This document shows positions 7,501 through 17,634 of a stretch of DNA of 64,000 bases, one piece after another; the stretch's first letter is position 1, and every line of letters starts with the position of its first letter. This DNA is from Propionibacteriaceae bacterium (GTDB lineage: Bacteria; Actinomycetota; Actinomycetes; Propionibacteriales; Propionibacteriaceae), in assembly GCA_016717345.1 (NCBI GenBank), contig JADKFR010000002.1:1-64000 (forward strand). Reading direction: 5' to 3'. Both the position numbers and the translations under genes were made by a program. The notes under the pieces were generated by a model. The model did no database searches and was not told where the DNA came from. It saw only the letters and a list, made by a program, of their open reading frames with translations.

Positions 7501-8259
7501 CCACTCGTCGACGCTGATGGTGTCCCACACCGGAAGGGTGAGATCGACGGCCGCCCTCGGTTCCGGCACGTCGGAATGACCGCCGCAGCCGTGATCGCGG
7601 CTGACCAGCCGCCCGTCTGAGGGCGAGAACTCGTTCGCGCAGGCCCCGAACACCCGCCCCAGGCTGCCGCGCAGCGAGAGGAAGTAGCCACAGGTGTCGC
7701 ACAGGGCGGGCGCCTGCTGGGTCATGGCGTTGTCGGGGCCACCGTCCCCGGCCAGCCAGCGTTCGGCAGCCAGGTCATGGCCCAGCGGCGAGAGGACGCG
7801 CTCGCGTCCCAGCCCCAGTTCGGCGACCACCGCCCGGAACTGGGCCCACTCGGCAGGTTCGGCGTTGACCGCATCCTCACCACCGGTGAAACCCGGTTCC
7901 AGTCGGACGTCGTCGGAGGGTGTCGGCAGCATGACTCCCGGGCTGATGTCCCCGGCGCTGATGCGCTCGGACCAGGGAACCCACGGCTGAGCGAGCAGGG
8001 CACCCTCGGCGGGGACGAGGTTCACCTCCGAGATCGTCACGACCCTGGCCCGGGAGGCCCGGACGACGGTCACCGCCCACCGCCACCCCGGATAGCCCGG
8101 ATGCTTGCAGCTGAACGAGTGGGTCGCGACCCGGGTGTCATCGGCGCTGACACCGATGTGATCCCCCACCTCGAACACCCCGGCGCGGCGGACGGCCGCA
8201 GCCCGGGCGAGCTCGACCGCCCCCGCGCAGGCGGCATCAAGTTCGATGGTTGCTGCCAC
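7489..8259 (-). CDS. DUF3027 protein with zinc-ribbon-like cysteines
   Basis: A 256-residue soluble protein of the actinobacterial DUF3027 family. The N-terminal part has FSCKHPGYPGWRWAVTV. Near the C-terminus, CDTCGYFLSLRGSLG, then FGACANEFSPSDG and DHGCGGHSD, form a four-cysteine/histidine set suited to binding zinc. GTG 8259 begins one base after the cold-shock gene's stop codon, so the two are translationally coupled. The pairing with a cold-shock protein suggests a role in RNA or stress physiology; this is inference. Confidence 0.85.
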   Translation of the reverse strand: MAATIELDAACAGAVELARAAAVRRAGVFEVGDHIGVSADDTRVATHSFSCKHPGYPGWRWAVTVVRASRARVVTISEVNLVPAEGALLAQPWVPWSERISAGDISPGVMLPTPSDDVRLEPGFTGGEDAVNAEPAEWAQFRAVVAELGLGRERVLSPLGHDLAAERWLAGDGGPDNAMTQQAPALCDTCGYFLSLRGSLGRVFGACANEFSPSDGRLVSRDHGCGGHSDVPEPRAAVDLTLPVWDTISVDEWLFD

Positions 8260-8260
8260 G

Positions 8261-8647
8261 TCAGAGCTCCAGTTCGTCGGCGACGGCCCGCAGGAGGGCG
8301 GCGATCTTGCCCGACACCTTGGGGTCCGGGTGCCGCCCACGGCGGTAGCCGTTGCCGATACCGTCCAGCATCTTGATCAGGTCCTCAATCAGGATCGCCA
8401 TCTGTTCGGACGACTTGCGGGTCGCCTTCGAGAGGGAGACCGGGGCCTCCAGGACGCGCACGGACAGGGCCTGCTCGCCCTTCTTCCCCTCCACCACGCC
8501 GAACTCGACCTTCTGGCCGCGCTTCAACGTGGTCACCCCGGCAGGGAGCGCCGACGCGCGGACGAACACGTCCTCGCCGCCCTCGTCCTTGGACAGGAAG
8601 CCGAACCCCTTCTCGGCGTCGTAGTAACGCACCTTGCCGACCGGCAT
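8261..8647 (-). CDS. Cold-shock domain protein with C-terminal extension
   Basis: A 128-residue protein. The N-terminal ~67 residues are a cold-shock OB-fold with RNP1 KGFGFL and RNP2 DVFVRASAL. A helical ~60-residue C-terminal extension (SEQMAILIEDLIKMLDGIG) is absent from ordinary 67-aa CspA proteins but is found in an actinobacterial subfamily. It should bind single-stranded RNA or DNA. It is the first gene of a two-gene operon with DUF3027, 1 nt apart. Confidence 0.88.
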   Translation of the reverse strand: MPVGKVRYYDAEKGFGFLSKDEGGEDVFVRASALPAGVTTLKRGQKVEFGVVEGKKGEQALSVRVLEAPVSLSKATRKSSEQMAILIEDLIKMLDGIGNGYRRGRHPDPKVSGKIAALLRAVADELEL

Positions 8648-8747
8648 GATCCTCAGCTCCCGTCCGTCCTGGCCGACCGGGATGGCTCCGCTCGGCCTGA
8701 CCAGACTAGTGGGTCCCGCCAGCCGATGGCATCCGGAGGGCCTCGTC

Positions 8748-8753
8748 TACGAT
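8748..8753 (+). promoter_or_regulatory. -10 hexamer TACGAT, leaderless promoter
   Basis: TACGAT ends 7 nt before ATG 8761. GGAGGG further upstream would instead serve ATG 8752, so this hexamer decides between the two starts. Confidence 0.4.
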
Positions 8754-8760
8754 GGGCGAC

Positions 8761-9618
8761 ATGGCTACCTGGCGGGATGGCCCCGAGTACGCGCCGCACG
8801 AGCGCCCGGAAGCCTTCGTCGACCCCCGGACGGCTCCGCTGGCCGCTCCCGTCAGCGCGCCCTCCCTGGCCACGGCACCCGCCGAGGAGCCCCTGTTCAC
8901 CCCACCCCAGCAGCCCACGCCCGATCTGGCGTCCCTGATCCCTTCGGCGGGGGCGGGTCGGGATCCTCGCCTGGCCTTCGAGGTCATCTCGACACCGCTC
9001 ACCAGCACGACACCGCCGGCACCGACAGCCTGGGGGGCAGCCCACGCGACCGCTCCTCCGGCATCCCCCGCCCGGACCGAGCCCGTCGTGACCGCTACGT
9101 GGACCCCCCAGCAACCCATCCCGCCGACCGGCCCGGCAGTCCAGGGATCCATCCCGATGCCGCCGCCGCTGCAGGCGCACGCCCCGATCAACCCAGCGTC
9201 GTTCCCGGCGCCGCCAGCGCCGCCCTTCTATCCACCACCGGCCCCAGGGCAACGCTACGGTCAGGCCCCGGGGCAGGTGACCTTCAACCAGGTCTGGCAG
9301 GCTGTCACCCCCGGCGTCTTCATCGCCTTGGTTGTGGGCGCCCTGCTGAGTTGGCTCTCCGTCCTGATGCTGCTGATGGCCTACAGCCTGGCCATCCGGG
9401 TTCAGTACCGGCGGCGGCTGGTGCGAATGATCCTCGGCGGCGCTGCCGGGCTCGTGGCGGCCGTGGGGGGCGTCACGTTGTGGCTCGACGACTTCTACCT
9501 CACCTCCGCCTGGGACAACGCGTCGGGAGTCGCCCAGGTCCTGTGCTGGCTCCTGCCCTTCGCGGTCGGGCTGGTGACCGCGGTGGCCCTGACGCGCGGC
9601 GAGCGACCGGAGCTGTGA
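8761..9618 (+). CDS. Proline-rich membrane protein (285 aa)
   Basis: About 165 residues of Pro/Ala-rich, disordered N-terminus precede four hydrophobic segments (from VTPGVFIALVVGALLSWLS onwards). There are no catalytic motifs. ATG 8761 is chosen for its leaderless -10; ATG 8752 adds three residues. One base separates it from the next gene, which has the same proline-rich cytoplasmic head, so the two probably form an envelope-associated pair. Family not recognised. Confidence 0.65.
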   Translation: MATWRDGPEYAPHERPEAFVDPRTAPLAAPVSAPSLATAPAEEPLFTPPQQPTPDLASLIPSAGAGRDPRLAFEVISTPLTSTTPPAPTAWGAAHATAPPASPARTEPVVTATWTPQQPIPPTGPAVQGSIPMPPPLQAHAPINPASFPAPPAPPFYPPPAPGQRYGQAPGQVTFNQVWQAVTPGVFIALVVGALLSWLSVLMLLMAYSLAIRVQYRRRLVRMILGGAAGLVAAVGGVTLWLDDFYLTSAWDNASGVAQVLCWLLPFAVGLVTAVALTRGERPEL

Positions 9619-9619
9619 C

Positions 9620-10465
9620 ATGAGCGAACCGAACCAGCCCTTCGTCCCCGCCGCTCCGCCCGCCGGGACAGCCCCGCCGGCGCCGGTCTGGCCAGCCTCC
9701 GCGCCCGCCGCTCCGCCACCGCCCGGGTGGATGCCGCCGCCACTGCCGGATTCGTCCCCGGCGGCGCCGTTCCCACCCCCGCCGGGCGGGGCGTGGCAGC
9801 CTCCCAGCGGACCTGGGCTCCCCTCGACCGCCGGCCCGCTGCCGTCCGGCGCCGAGGCGTACGCGCCGAACCCCTGGCAACCCCCGAGCGTGCCGCCACG
9901 GCGGCGACTGGGATGGCTCAACTGGGTCGCCGCCGGGCTCGTCATCGCCCTCCTGGTAGGCGGCGGCCTGCTGTGGTACCGGTCCACGGCCGGCCCGTCC
10001 GGGACCTTGCCCGGAGCCTCGACCGCGCCCACCGGCTCCGCGCGCCCCTCGGCATCACCAAGCCAGGACGTGCTCACCACAGGCGGACAACTGGGCGTGG
10101 AGCGCCCACTGAGGGCCGAGACGGGGCAGGCCCGCGTCACCGCGACCAAGGCGACCTGGGGCGATGCCGGCACGATGCCTCCGCAGGCAGGCATGACGTA
10201 TCTGGTCGTTGAGTTGACGGTCGCCGGACGCCAGGGCACCGTGCCGATCGGCGCTGTCTTCACTGTCGCGGTGACAGCTGACAAGCACCGTTACGGGATC
10301 GCCTACGGCCCCCCGGCCACCCCGCTGCTGCCCAGCCGGGATCTCGGACCGGGCGAGGCGGCCACCGGACAGCTCGGCTTCCAGCTCCCGCGGGGGCCGG
10401 TGACCATCGAATTCCTGGACGCCGACGGGGTCGCGATGGGCAGCGTCGCGATCCCGGCACGATGA
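9620..10465 (+). CDS. Proline-rich membrane-anchored protein with DUF4352-like domain
   Basis: A 281-residue protein. Residues 1-90 are Pro/Ala-rich. One membrane helix (about 97-117, WVAAGLVIALLVGGGLLWY) follows, then a Ser/Thr linker and an extracellular beta-rich domain (about 155-281). Its pattern (TYLVVELTVAGRQGTVPIG, LGPGEAATGQLGFQLPRG) resembles DUF4352/telomere-repeat-binding-like immunoglobulin folds of secreted lipoproteins. It is coupled to the preceding gene (1-nt gap) and overlaps the Nudix gene by 4 bp (ATGA), so the three form one operon. Confidence 0.65.
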   Translation: MSEPNQPFVPAAPPAGTAPPAPVWPASAPAAPPPPGWMPPPLPDSSPAAPFPPPPGGAWQPPSGPGLPSTAGPLPSGAEAYAPNPWQPPSVPPRRRLGWLNWVAAGLVIALLVGGGLLWYRSTAGPSGTLPGASTAPTGSARPSASPSQDVLTTGGQLGVERPLRAETGQARVTATKATWGDAGTMPPQAGMTYLVVELTVAGRQGTVPIGAVFTVAVTADKHRYGIAYGPPATPLLPSRDLGPGEAATGQLGFQLPRGPVTIEFLDADGVAMGSVAIPAR

Positions 10466-11040
10466 CCGAGCCCGCCTTCCGGACGCGGCGCTTCGTGCCG
10501 GTCCCGCCCCAGGACCGGCCGCGACGCAGCCGAGATGCGGCCCGGGTTCTGATCACCGACGGCGAATCCGTCCTTCTCTTCGCCGACACCGATCCCGGCA
10601 TCCCCGGCAGCCGCTGGTGGGTGACGCCGGGGGGCGGCATCGACCCGGGGGAGACCCCCGCCCAGGCCGCCGTCCGGGAGATCGCCGAAGAGACCGGACT
10701 GCACATCACCGAGTCCGACCTGGCCGGCCCCATCGGCCGGCGCACTGTCATCCACGGCTATTCCGACCAGATCCTCTGCCAGAGCGAATGGTTCTTCGTG
10801 CTGCACACGCCCGTCTTCGAGGTCGACATCGCCGGCCACACCGCAGACGAGCAGGTCACCCTCGACGGTCATGCCTGGCTGCCCATCGCCGGGCTGCCGG
10901 CGACGCCGGACCCGGTGTGGCCCGTCACTCTGTCCGCTCTGCTGGACCTCGCCGGGGCCTCCTGGTTGTGGCCGCGGGAGCTCGGCACCCAGGAGGAATC
11001 GACACTCCCAGTAGGGTTGCCGGGTGCCATTCGCTGCTGA
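10462..11040 (+). CDS. Nudix hydrolase
   Basis: A 192-residue pyrophosphohydrolase with a complete Nudix box: Gly58, Glu64, Arg72-Glu73, Glu76-Glu77 and Gly79, matching Gx5Ex7REUxEExGU. It would hydrolyse a nucleoside-diphosphate-linked substrate with Mg2+; the substrate cannot be told from sequence. The 4-bp ATGA overlap with the upstream gene and the 17-bp overlap with the downstream CDF gene indicate a translationally coupled operon. Confidence 0.85.
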   Translation: MTEPAFRTRRFVPVPPQDRPRRSRDAARVLITDGESVLLFADTDPGIPGSRWWVTPGGGIDPGETPAQAAVREIAEETGLHITESDLAGPIGRRTVIHGYSDQILCQSEWFFVLHTPVFEVDIAGHTADEQVTLDGHAWLPIAGLPATPDPVWPVTLSALLDLAGASWLWPRELGTQEESTLPVGLPGAIRC

Positions 11041-11962
11041 AACCCGATCCGAGACGCCCGTCTCGGCGTCCTATCTTGAGAAGTTCCTCTGGCTGTCCCT
11101 CACCACAGCCGTTGTGATTCTCGGGATCAAGATCGCGGCGGCGGCGCTGACGAACTCGATCGGACTGTGGTCGGACGCGCTGGAGTCCATCGTGAACGTG
11201 GTGGCGGCGTTCGTGGCCCTGTGGGCCCTCAGGCTGTCGGCGAAACCGGCTGATCACAACCACGACTTCGGCCACGGCAAGGCTGAATACGTCTCGGCCG
11301 GAGTCGAGGGGTCGATGATCTTCGTCGCCGCTGCGGCGATCATCATCGGTGCGGTGATGCGCTTCATCCGTCCCGCCGACCTGGAACAGCTCGGACTGGG
11401 CCTGCTGATGTCCTTCGTGGCAACGAGCCTCAACCTGGTCGTCGGGCTGGTCCTGATCCGCGCCGGTCGGGCCCACCGCTCAATCACCCTGGAGGCGGAC
11501 GGAAGGCACCTGCTCACCGACGTCTGGACCTCGGTCGGGGTGCTGGTTGGCTTGGGGCTGGTCCTGCTGACGGGCTGGCGGGTACTGGACCCGTTGATCG
11601 GCCTGGCAGTGGGGGTGAACATCCTCTTCACCGGCTACGCCCTGGTGAGCCGCTCCATCATCGGGCTGTTGGACGGAACGTTGCCCCCCGAGGACGTCGA
11701 GCAGGTCACGGCGGTGCTCGCCCAGCTCACCGGTGACCCCGCCGTCACGATCGCGAAGGTGCGCACCCGGGAATCCGGACGGCAACGCTTCGTCTACGCC
11801 ACGGTGACCGTGCCCGGGGACTGGACGGTCAAACGCAGCCACGATCTGGCCGATGCCGTCGAGGACGCCGTGGACCGGGCCCTCCCGGGGACCACCACGT
11901 TCGTCCACATCGAGCCGTCGGAGTTGTGGGTCGACGGCGTGCGAACCATGCCCCCGCGGTGA
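11024..11962 (+). CDS. Cation diffusion facilitator (CDF) metal efflux transporter
   Basis: A 312-residue CDF transporter. It has six hydrophobic segments, the TM2 site SDALES, the TM5 site HLLTDVWTS (the HxxxD metal-binding pair), a DHNHDFGHGKAEY loop, and a C-terminal cytoplasmic ferredoxin-like domain ending in FVHIEPSELW. It exports divalent metals such as Zn or Fe in exchange for protons. GTG 11024 is the only start giving a complete TM1; AGGG lies 7 nt upstream. It overlaps the Nudix gene by 17 bp. Confidence 0.88.
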   Translation: MPFAAETRSETPVSASYLEKFLWLSLTTAVVILGIKIAAAALTNSIGLWSDALESIVNVVAAFVALWALRLSAKPADHNHDFGHGKAEYVSAGVEGSMIFVAAAAIIIGAVMRFIRPADLEQLGLGLLMSFVATSLNLVVGLVLIRAGRAHRSITLEADGRHLLTDVWTSVGVLVGLGLVLLTGWRVLDPLIGLAVGVNILFTGYALVSRSIIGLLDGTLPPEDVEQVTAVLAQLTGDPAVTIAKVRTRESGRQRFVYATVTVPGDWTVKRSHDLADAVEDAVDRALPGTTTFVHIEPSELWVDGVRTMPPR

Positions 11963-11978
11963 CCGTGTCCGCGCTGCC

Positions 11979-11997
11979 GTCCACATGGCCCGTGGAC
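11979..11997. repeat. Inverted repeat after the CDF gene
   Basis: GTCCAC and GTGGAC separated by 7 bp, in the 100-bp gap between the CDF and cutC genes. It may be a weak terminator or operator. Confidence 0.25.
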
Positions 11998-12062
11998 AAT
12001 TCCTGGCGTCCCGGCGCGCGTGTCGGAGGTGGGGCGCTGGACGGGATCGCCATCATGGAGCC

Positions 12063-12770
12063 ATGAGCGGCCTGCTCGAGGTGATTGCCCTCCACCCGGC
12101 TGACGCTGCGCGCGCTGAGGCAGGCGGAGCCGACCGGGTCGAGTTGCGCGGCGTGCTCGATGACGGTGGCCGGTCCCCCACCCCGGCTCTGGTCGCCCAG
12201 GTCCGGGCGGCCTCCTCCATCCAACTTCGGGTGCTGGTGCGGCTGCGTGAGGGCTTCGGGACGGACGGTGGCGAGGCCATCCGGTTACGTGGCCTGATGG
12301 CCGGCTACGCCGAGGCCGGCGCGGACGGGATGGTGCTCGGCTTCCTCAACGGGCTCGGGGAGGTCGACCTCGAGGTGATGAATGAACTCCTCGGTGATGG
12401 CGACTGGTCGTGGACCTTCCACCGGGCCATCGATTCCTGTCTCAACCTCGATCGGGGGTGGCAGGCCCTGGCGACCCTGCCCCGCCTGGATCAGGTGCTC
12501 ACCGCCGGCTCAGCCCGCGGGGTCGACCATGGGCTGGACGAATTGGTTGACCGCGCCACGGGCAACCCCTGGGCGGCCAGGGTGATGATGGCCGGGGGCG
12601 GCCTCCGGCCGGAGCACGTGCCCTGGCTTGCGCGCGCGGGCGTTACCGCGTTCCAGATCGGCAGGCCCGCCCGGGCGCAGGGGTCGTACAAGGCGTACGT
12701 CGATGAGGGCCTGGTGCGCTCCTGGCGGACCCTCATCGACACCGAGGTCAGGCACCGTCCGTCACGGTGA
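12063..12770 (+). CDS. cutC: CutC family protein
   Basis: A 235-residue TIM-barrel protein of the CutC family, once linked to copper homeostasis though the function is unsettled. Family signatures include ADRVELRGVLDDGGRSP near the N-terminus, the DGMVLGFLN strand, WTFHRAID, LDQVLTAGS and VMMAGGGLRPEHV. ATG 12063 follows GGAG closely; reading further upstream gives no family sequence. It sits alone, converging on the aldolase gene. Confidence 0.85.
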   Translation: MSGLLEVIALHPADAARAEAGGADRVELRGVLDDGGRSPTPALVAQVRAASSIQLRVLVRLREGFGTDGGEAIRLRGLMAGYAEAGADGMVLGFLNGLGEVDLEVMNELLGDGDWSWTFHRAIDSCLNLDRGWQALATLPRLDQVLTAGSARGVDHGLDELVDRATGNPWAARVMMAGGGLRPEHVPWLARAGVTAFQIGRPARAQGSYKAYVDEGLVRSWRTLIDTEVRHRPSR

Positions 12771-12794
12771 GATCGACGGACGGCGCCCGCCCGG

Positions 12795-13682
12795 TCAAGT
12801 GGTCGACGCCTCGTAGATCGACTGGATCGAGGAATCGAGCAGCGCGTCGAACTCCTCGGGAGTCTGGTCGGCGTGCAGTCCCTCGGTCAGGGCACGGGAG
12901 AAGCTGGCGATCAGCCCGGGGTTACGGGCCAGCCGTTCGTTCGCCTCGGCCCGGGTGTAACCGCCCGACAGCGCTACCACCCGCAACACCAGCGGATGCT
13001 CGATGAACGGGGTGTAGAAGCCGTCGATGTCGGGGATGGTGAGCTTGAACATGATCGGGGTGTCGAAGGGGTCGGCGGCCAGATGGCTGCCGATCTCGTC
13101 GGCCAGGATCCGCTCGCATTCCGCCTTGTCGGGCGCCTTGATGTCGATTTCCGGTTCGAGAATGGGGACCAGCCCGGCGGCCGAGATCCGCTGCCCCACC
13201 TCGAACTGCTGGGCGACGATCGCGGCGATCCCGACCGGATCCGCGCTCTTGATGACCGAACGCATCTTCGTCCCGAAGACACGCGCGGCGGTGGCCCGGC
13301 CAAGGAGTTCGTCCAGATCCGGGATGGGCTTCATCAGCTGCACGCCGTCGGCCGCCTCCAGCAGGCCCTTGTCGACCTTGAGGAACGGCACGACGTGCTT
13401 GGTCTCCCAGAGGAAGTCGGCGGCCGGCTGCCCTTCGAAGGTGCGGTCCATCGTCTTCTCGAACAGGATGGCGCCCAGGATGCGTTTGCCGGTGAACGAC
13501 GGACTCGTGACGATCCGTTCCCGCATCTGGTGAACGAGGTCGAACATCTCCGCTTCGCTGGTGTAGGCGTCGTCATTGATGCCATAGAGCCGCAACGCCT
13601 TCGGCGTACTGCCACCGCTTTGATCCAACGCCGCGATGAATCCCTTGCCATTGCACATGTGCTCGGTTTGCTGCCCGTTCAT
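12795..13682 (-). CDS. Class I fructose-bisphosphate aldolase
   Basis: A 295-residue class I (Schiff-base) aldolase cleaving fructose 1,6-bisphosphate in glycolysis and gluconeogenesis. Markers are the N-terminal KGFIAALDQSGGSTPKAL, LKVDKGL, the catalytic-strand segment LVPILEPEIDI and the later MFKLTIPDIDGFY with its Schiff-base lysine candidate. ATG 13682 is preceded by AAGGAGGGCGTC, a strong ribosome site; an 18-residue upstream extension is Arg-rich and unlikely. The length matches the bacterial class I family of about 295 residues. It stands alone downstream of groEL on the same strand. Confidence 0.9.
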   Translation of the reverse strand: MNGQQTEHMCNGKGFIAALDQSGGSTPKALRLYGINDDAYTSEAEMFDLVHQMRERIVTSPSFTGKRILGAILFEKTMDRTFEGQPAADFLWETKHVVPFLKVDKGLLEAADGVQLMKPIPDLDELLGRATAARVFGTKMRSVIKSADPVGIAAIVAQQFEVGQRISAAGLVPILEPEIDIKAPDKAECERILADEIGSHLAADPFDTPIMFKLTIPDIDGFYTPFIEHPLVLRVVALSGGYTRAEANERLARNPGLIASFSRALTEGLHADQTPEEFDALLDSSIQSIYEASTT

Positions 13683-13823
13683 GACGCCCTCCTTGCGTCG
13701 GCGGCGACACCCACGACGAGCCCGCCGTAGCTCCACCCTACGCCGCTTCCACGGCCCTCGAAGGCCCCGGCGGCAGACTCCACCCCCGCGGTCGGGAGCG
13801 CCGGGGAGGAGCCCCCGGACGCA

Positions 13824-13855
13824 GCCAGGGCGGCCCCGAATGGGACCGCCCTGGC
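13824..13855 (-). terminator. groEL terminator hairpin
   Basis: Perfect 10-bp arms GCCAGGGCGG (13824-13833) and CCGCCCTGGC (13846-13855) lie 38 bp past the groEL stop codon. There is no T run, as is usual in high-GC actinobacteria. Confidence 0.75.
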
Positions 13856-13892
13856 TTGGAACGGGTGGTCGGCCGTGGCCGACCCGCGTGGA

Positions 13893-15521
<1,629 letters not shown>

Positions 15522-15641
15522 GGTTCGTCGGCAATCCTTCAGCGTCTTCGGGGGCCGGTGGCCCCGCGTGGTTGGACTTCGGTCAATGTTCTGGTCGATG
15601 CCCGCGACGGACGATCATGACGATCTCATCGAGTCAGAGTG

Positions 15642-15668
15642 ATGGCACTCTCTACCCGAGAGTGCTAA
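15642..15668. promoter_or_regulatory. CIRCE operator, proximal copy
   Basis: ATGGCACTC-N9-GAGTGCTAA matches the HrcA-binding CIRCE consensus (TTAGCACTC-N9-GAGTGCTAA) apart from the outer two positions of one arm. It lies about 120 bp upstream of groEL, downstream of the promoter. Confidence 0.92.
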
Positions 15669-15673
15669 CACCA

Positions 15674-15702
15674 TGTTTAGCACTCTGACCCGGGGAGTGC
15701 AA
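15674..15702 (-). promoter_or_regulatory. groEL promoter
   Basis: On the minus strand TTGCAC and TAAACA are separated by 17 bp. The elements lie within and beside the distal CIRCE, so HrcA binding would block RNA polymerase. Confidence 0.6.
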
Positions 15703-15703
15703 A
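15677..15703. promoter_or_regulatory. CIRCE operator, distal copy
   Basis: TTAGCACTC-N9-GAGTGCAAA: one perfect arm and one with a single change. It overlaps the groEL promoter. Eight bases separate it from the first CIRCE. Confidence 0.92.
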
Positions 15704-15751
15704 CAATCCCCCTCGCAAACTCGGGCTCGGGCCCCCTGCCACACTGGGCTC

Positions 15752-16216
15752 ATGCAGCGGCGTGTGGCTCATCGGCTCCGTCAGGTCGGGAACGTCGTCA
15801 ACCTCTCGACCCCCCTCGGGCTTGCCGTCGCCGCCGCGGGCCGCGCGAGGTTCCGTCGCGGGCCCCGAGGGCTGGTCCTTGCGGAGCGGTACCGGCCCAG
15901 GTTCCCGCGGGCAGGAGCCTTCACGATCGGCAATGTCGTCGTCACCGGCCGCACGGTGGAGGAGCTTGAGTCCTCGGCGCCCGGGACCACCGATCATGAG
16001 GACGCGCACGCCTGGCAATACCTCGCCACGCTGGGGCTACCGTTCCTCCCCCTCTACGGAGTGGCGTGCCTGTGGTCGTGGCTGAGGACCGGCGACTGGG
16101 CTTCAAGGAACGTCTTCGAGCGCCAGGCCGGACTGCCCGCAGGGGGTTACCACGAACATCCAGCGGATTGGACGGGGTGGCGCTCGATCCGTTCCCGGAT
16201 CGGCAGGAAGACCTGA
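15752..16216 (+). CDS. HExxH-containing protein, possible zinc-dependent hydrolase (154 aa)
   Basis: A 154-residue protein with DHEDAHAWQYLA at 81-92, a HExxH zinc-site pattern (His82, Glu83, His86), followed 37 residues on by NVFERQAG, where Glu123 could be the third ligand. Between them lies a hydrophobic stretch, LPFLPLYGVACLWSW. The pattern is that of a small gluzincin-like protein, possibly membrane-associated. I do not recognise the family and activity is inferred only from spacing. ATG 15752 has no clear ribosome site. It is divergent from groEL. Confidence 0.65.
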   Translation: MQRRVAHRLRQVGNVVNLSTPLGLAVAAAGRARFRRGPRGLVLAERYRPRFPRAGAFTIGNVVVTGRTVEELESSAPGTTDHEDAHAWQYLATLGLPFLPLYGVACLWSWLRTGDWASRNVFERQAGLPAGGYHEHPADWTGWRSIRSRIGRKT

Positions 16217-16257
16217 CGGCCCTGAGGCAGGGTGTGGACTGGGAGGCTCAGCCGGGA

Positions 16258-16659
16258 TCAACCCAGGTTGCGCGCGACCGTGAAGGCGAGCGCGGCCGTC
16301 CCGATCACCCAGTACCAGAGTCGCTGGTCGGTGAGCCAGGCCGGCAGGCGCACCGCCGGCCCACCGAGGAGTTCCACCACCCAGGCTGCCGCCCCCACCG
16401 TCAGGGCCACCAGCAGCAGGAAGACGAACGGGTTGGCTGCCCACGCCGCACTGACATCCAGTCGGAGCAGTGCCGCGCCCATCGTGGTCGCTCCGCAGAA
16501 CGGGCACAGAGTATGAGTGACATGCCGCCACGGGCAGGGGATTCCCACCCCGGTGACTGCATAGACGCCACTCAACGCCACGCCGATGGCGCCCAGGGTT
16601 CCCGCGGCAATCAGTGCGCTGCGGGCTGAGTCGGCCCGGACTGGGGACGTTGACGACAC
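16258..16659 (-). CDS. DUF2752 membrane protein
   Basis: A 133-residue protein with about three membrane helices. It carries the DUF2752 signature GIPCPWRHVTHTLCPFCGAT followed by TMGAALLRLD and AAWAANPFVFLLL. The CPxC-like cysteines and conserved Thr/Asn are family hallmarks. Function unknown, but DUF2752 genes are often near RDD-type membrane protein genes, as here: the divergent neighbour is an RDD protein with 74 bp between starts. Confidence 0.85.
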   Translation of the reverse strand: MSSTSPVRADSARSALIAAGTLGAIGVALSGVYAVTGVGIPCPWRHVTHTLCPFCGATTMGAALLRLDVSAAWAANPFVFLLLVALTVGAAAWVVELLGGPAVRLPAWLTDQRLWYWVIGTAALAFTVARNLG

Positions 16660-16733
16660 GCCGCAATTATCGCCCCATATCCAACCGGGACACCCCGGCC
16701 GTAGGATCGGAACACCTCAACCAGGGAGAAATC

Positions 16734-17615
16734 ATGTCCGACCAGAACTCCACCACGCCGGACTCGGGGGAAGCCGTTCCCGGTTTCCTGCCGCCCGCAA
16801 CCCCCGACCAGCCAGCCCCACCCGGACCGCCTGCCTACACTCCCCCTCCTACCACGCCCTACAGCCCGCCTGCCGCCTCGGGTGGCTACGCCCCACCGCC
16901 GACTCCCGGCGCCTACGAGCCCCCCACCGGCGGCTACTCCCAGCCCCCGGGCGCCAGCTACCCGCCTCCGGCAGGGAGCTACCCCGAGCCGCCAACCCCT
17001 GGCGCCTACGAGCCCCCCACCGGCGGCTACTCCCAGCCGCCCGGCGCCAGCTACCCGCCTCCGGCAGGGAGCTACCCAGAGCCGCCCGGCCCCGGCGCCT
17101 ATCCCCCTGCCTACGGTCAGGGCTATCAGGATCCAAACGCCTTCAACCCCGGCTACCAGGGCGGCGTGCTCCAGCCGGTCGGCGGCGCACCACTGGCTGA
17201 ATGGCCCAAGCGTGCCCTCGGCGGCCTGATCGACTACGTCGCGGCCGGCGTGGCCATCTCGATCGTCGGCTCGGTGCTGTCCAACATCTCCAGCGGACTG
17301 GGCGGCACGGTGAACTTCGTCCTCAGTATTGGCTGGATGCTCTATCTGGGGTACTTGAGTGGAACCACCGGCATCACACCGGGACGAGCGCTCACCAAGA
17401 CCAAGCTGATCGGCGAGGCCACCGGCGCGCCGGTGGGTGTCAGCAACGGCATCGTGCGCCAGTTGGCCCACATCATCGACACGATCATCTGCTACATCGG
17501 CTGGCTGTTCCCGTTGTGGGACGCCAAGAAGCAGACCATCGCCGACAAGATCATGAAGACCGTGGTCATCGACAACTCCGCAGACCCGAACGCGGGCACC
17601 ATCAAGTGGTCGTGA
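16734..17615 (+). CDS. RDD family membrane protein with Pro/Tyr-rich repeats
   Basis: A 293-residue protein. Residues 1-145 are a Pro/Gly/Tyr-rich disordered head holding two near-identical 31-residue repeats (the TPGAYEPPTGGYSQPPGASY class). From about 155 an RDD domain begins (WPKRALGGLIDYVAAGVAI, with the Arg and Asp of the name), followed by three to four helices, TPGRALTKTKLI and WDAKKQTIADKIMKTVVI. RDD proteins are poorly understood membrane proteins, some of them ion antiporters. AGGGAG lies upstream of ATG 16734. Confidence 0.85.
   Translation: MSDQNSTTPDSGEAVPGFLPPATPDQPAPPGPPAYTPPPTTPYSPPAASGGYAPPPTPGAYEPPTGGYSQPPGASYPPPAGSYPEPPTPGAYEPPTGGYSQPPGASYPPPAGSYPEPPGPGAYPPAYGQGYQDPNAFNPGYQGGVLQPVGGAPLAEWPKRALGGLIDYVAAGVAISIVGSVLSNISSGLGGTVNFVLSIGWMLYLGYLSGTTGITPGRALTKTKLIGEATGAPVGVSNGIVRQLAHIIDTIICYIGWLFPLWDAKKQTIADKIMKTVVIDNSADPNAGTIKWS
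16908..17093 (+). repeat. Two 93-bp in-frame tandem repeats in the RDD gene
   Basis: Units start at 16908 and 17001 and are almost identical at nucleotide level (a few third-position changes), coding 31 residues each. A degenerate third start (PGPGAYPPAYG) follows. Recent slippage expansion is likely. Confidence 0.85.
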
Positions 17616-17634
17616 TCAGGGTGTTTCCGCGGAC

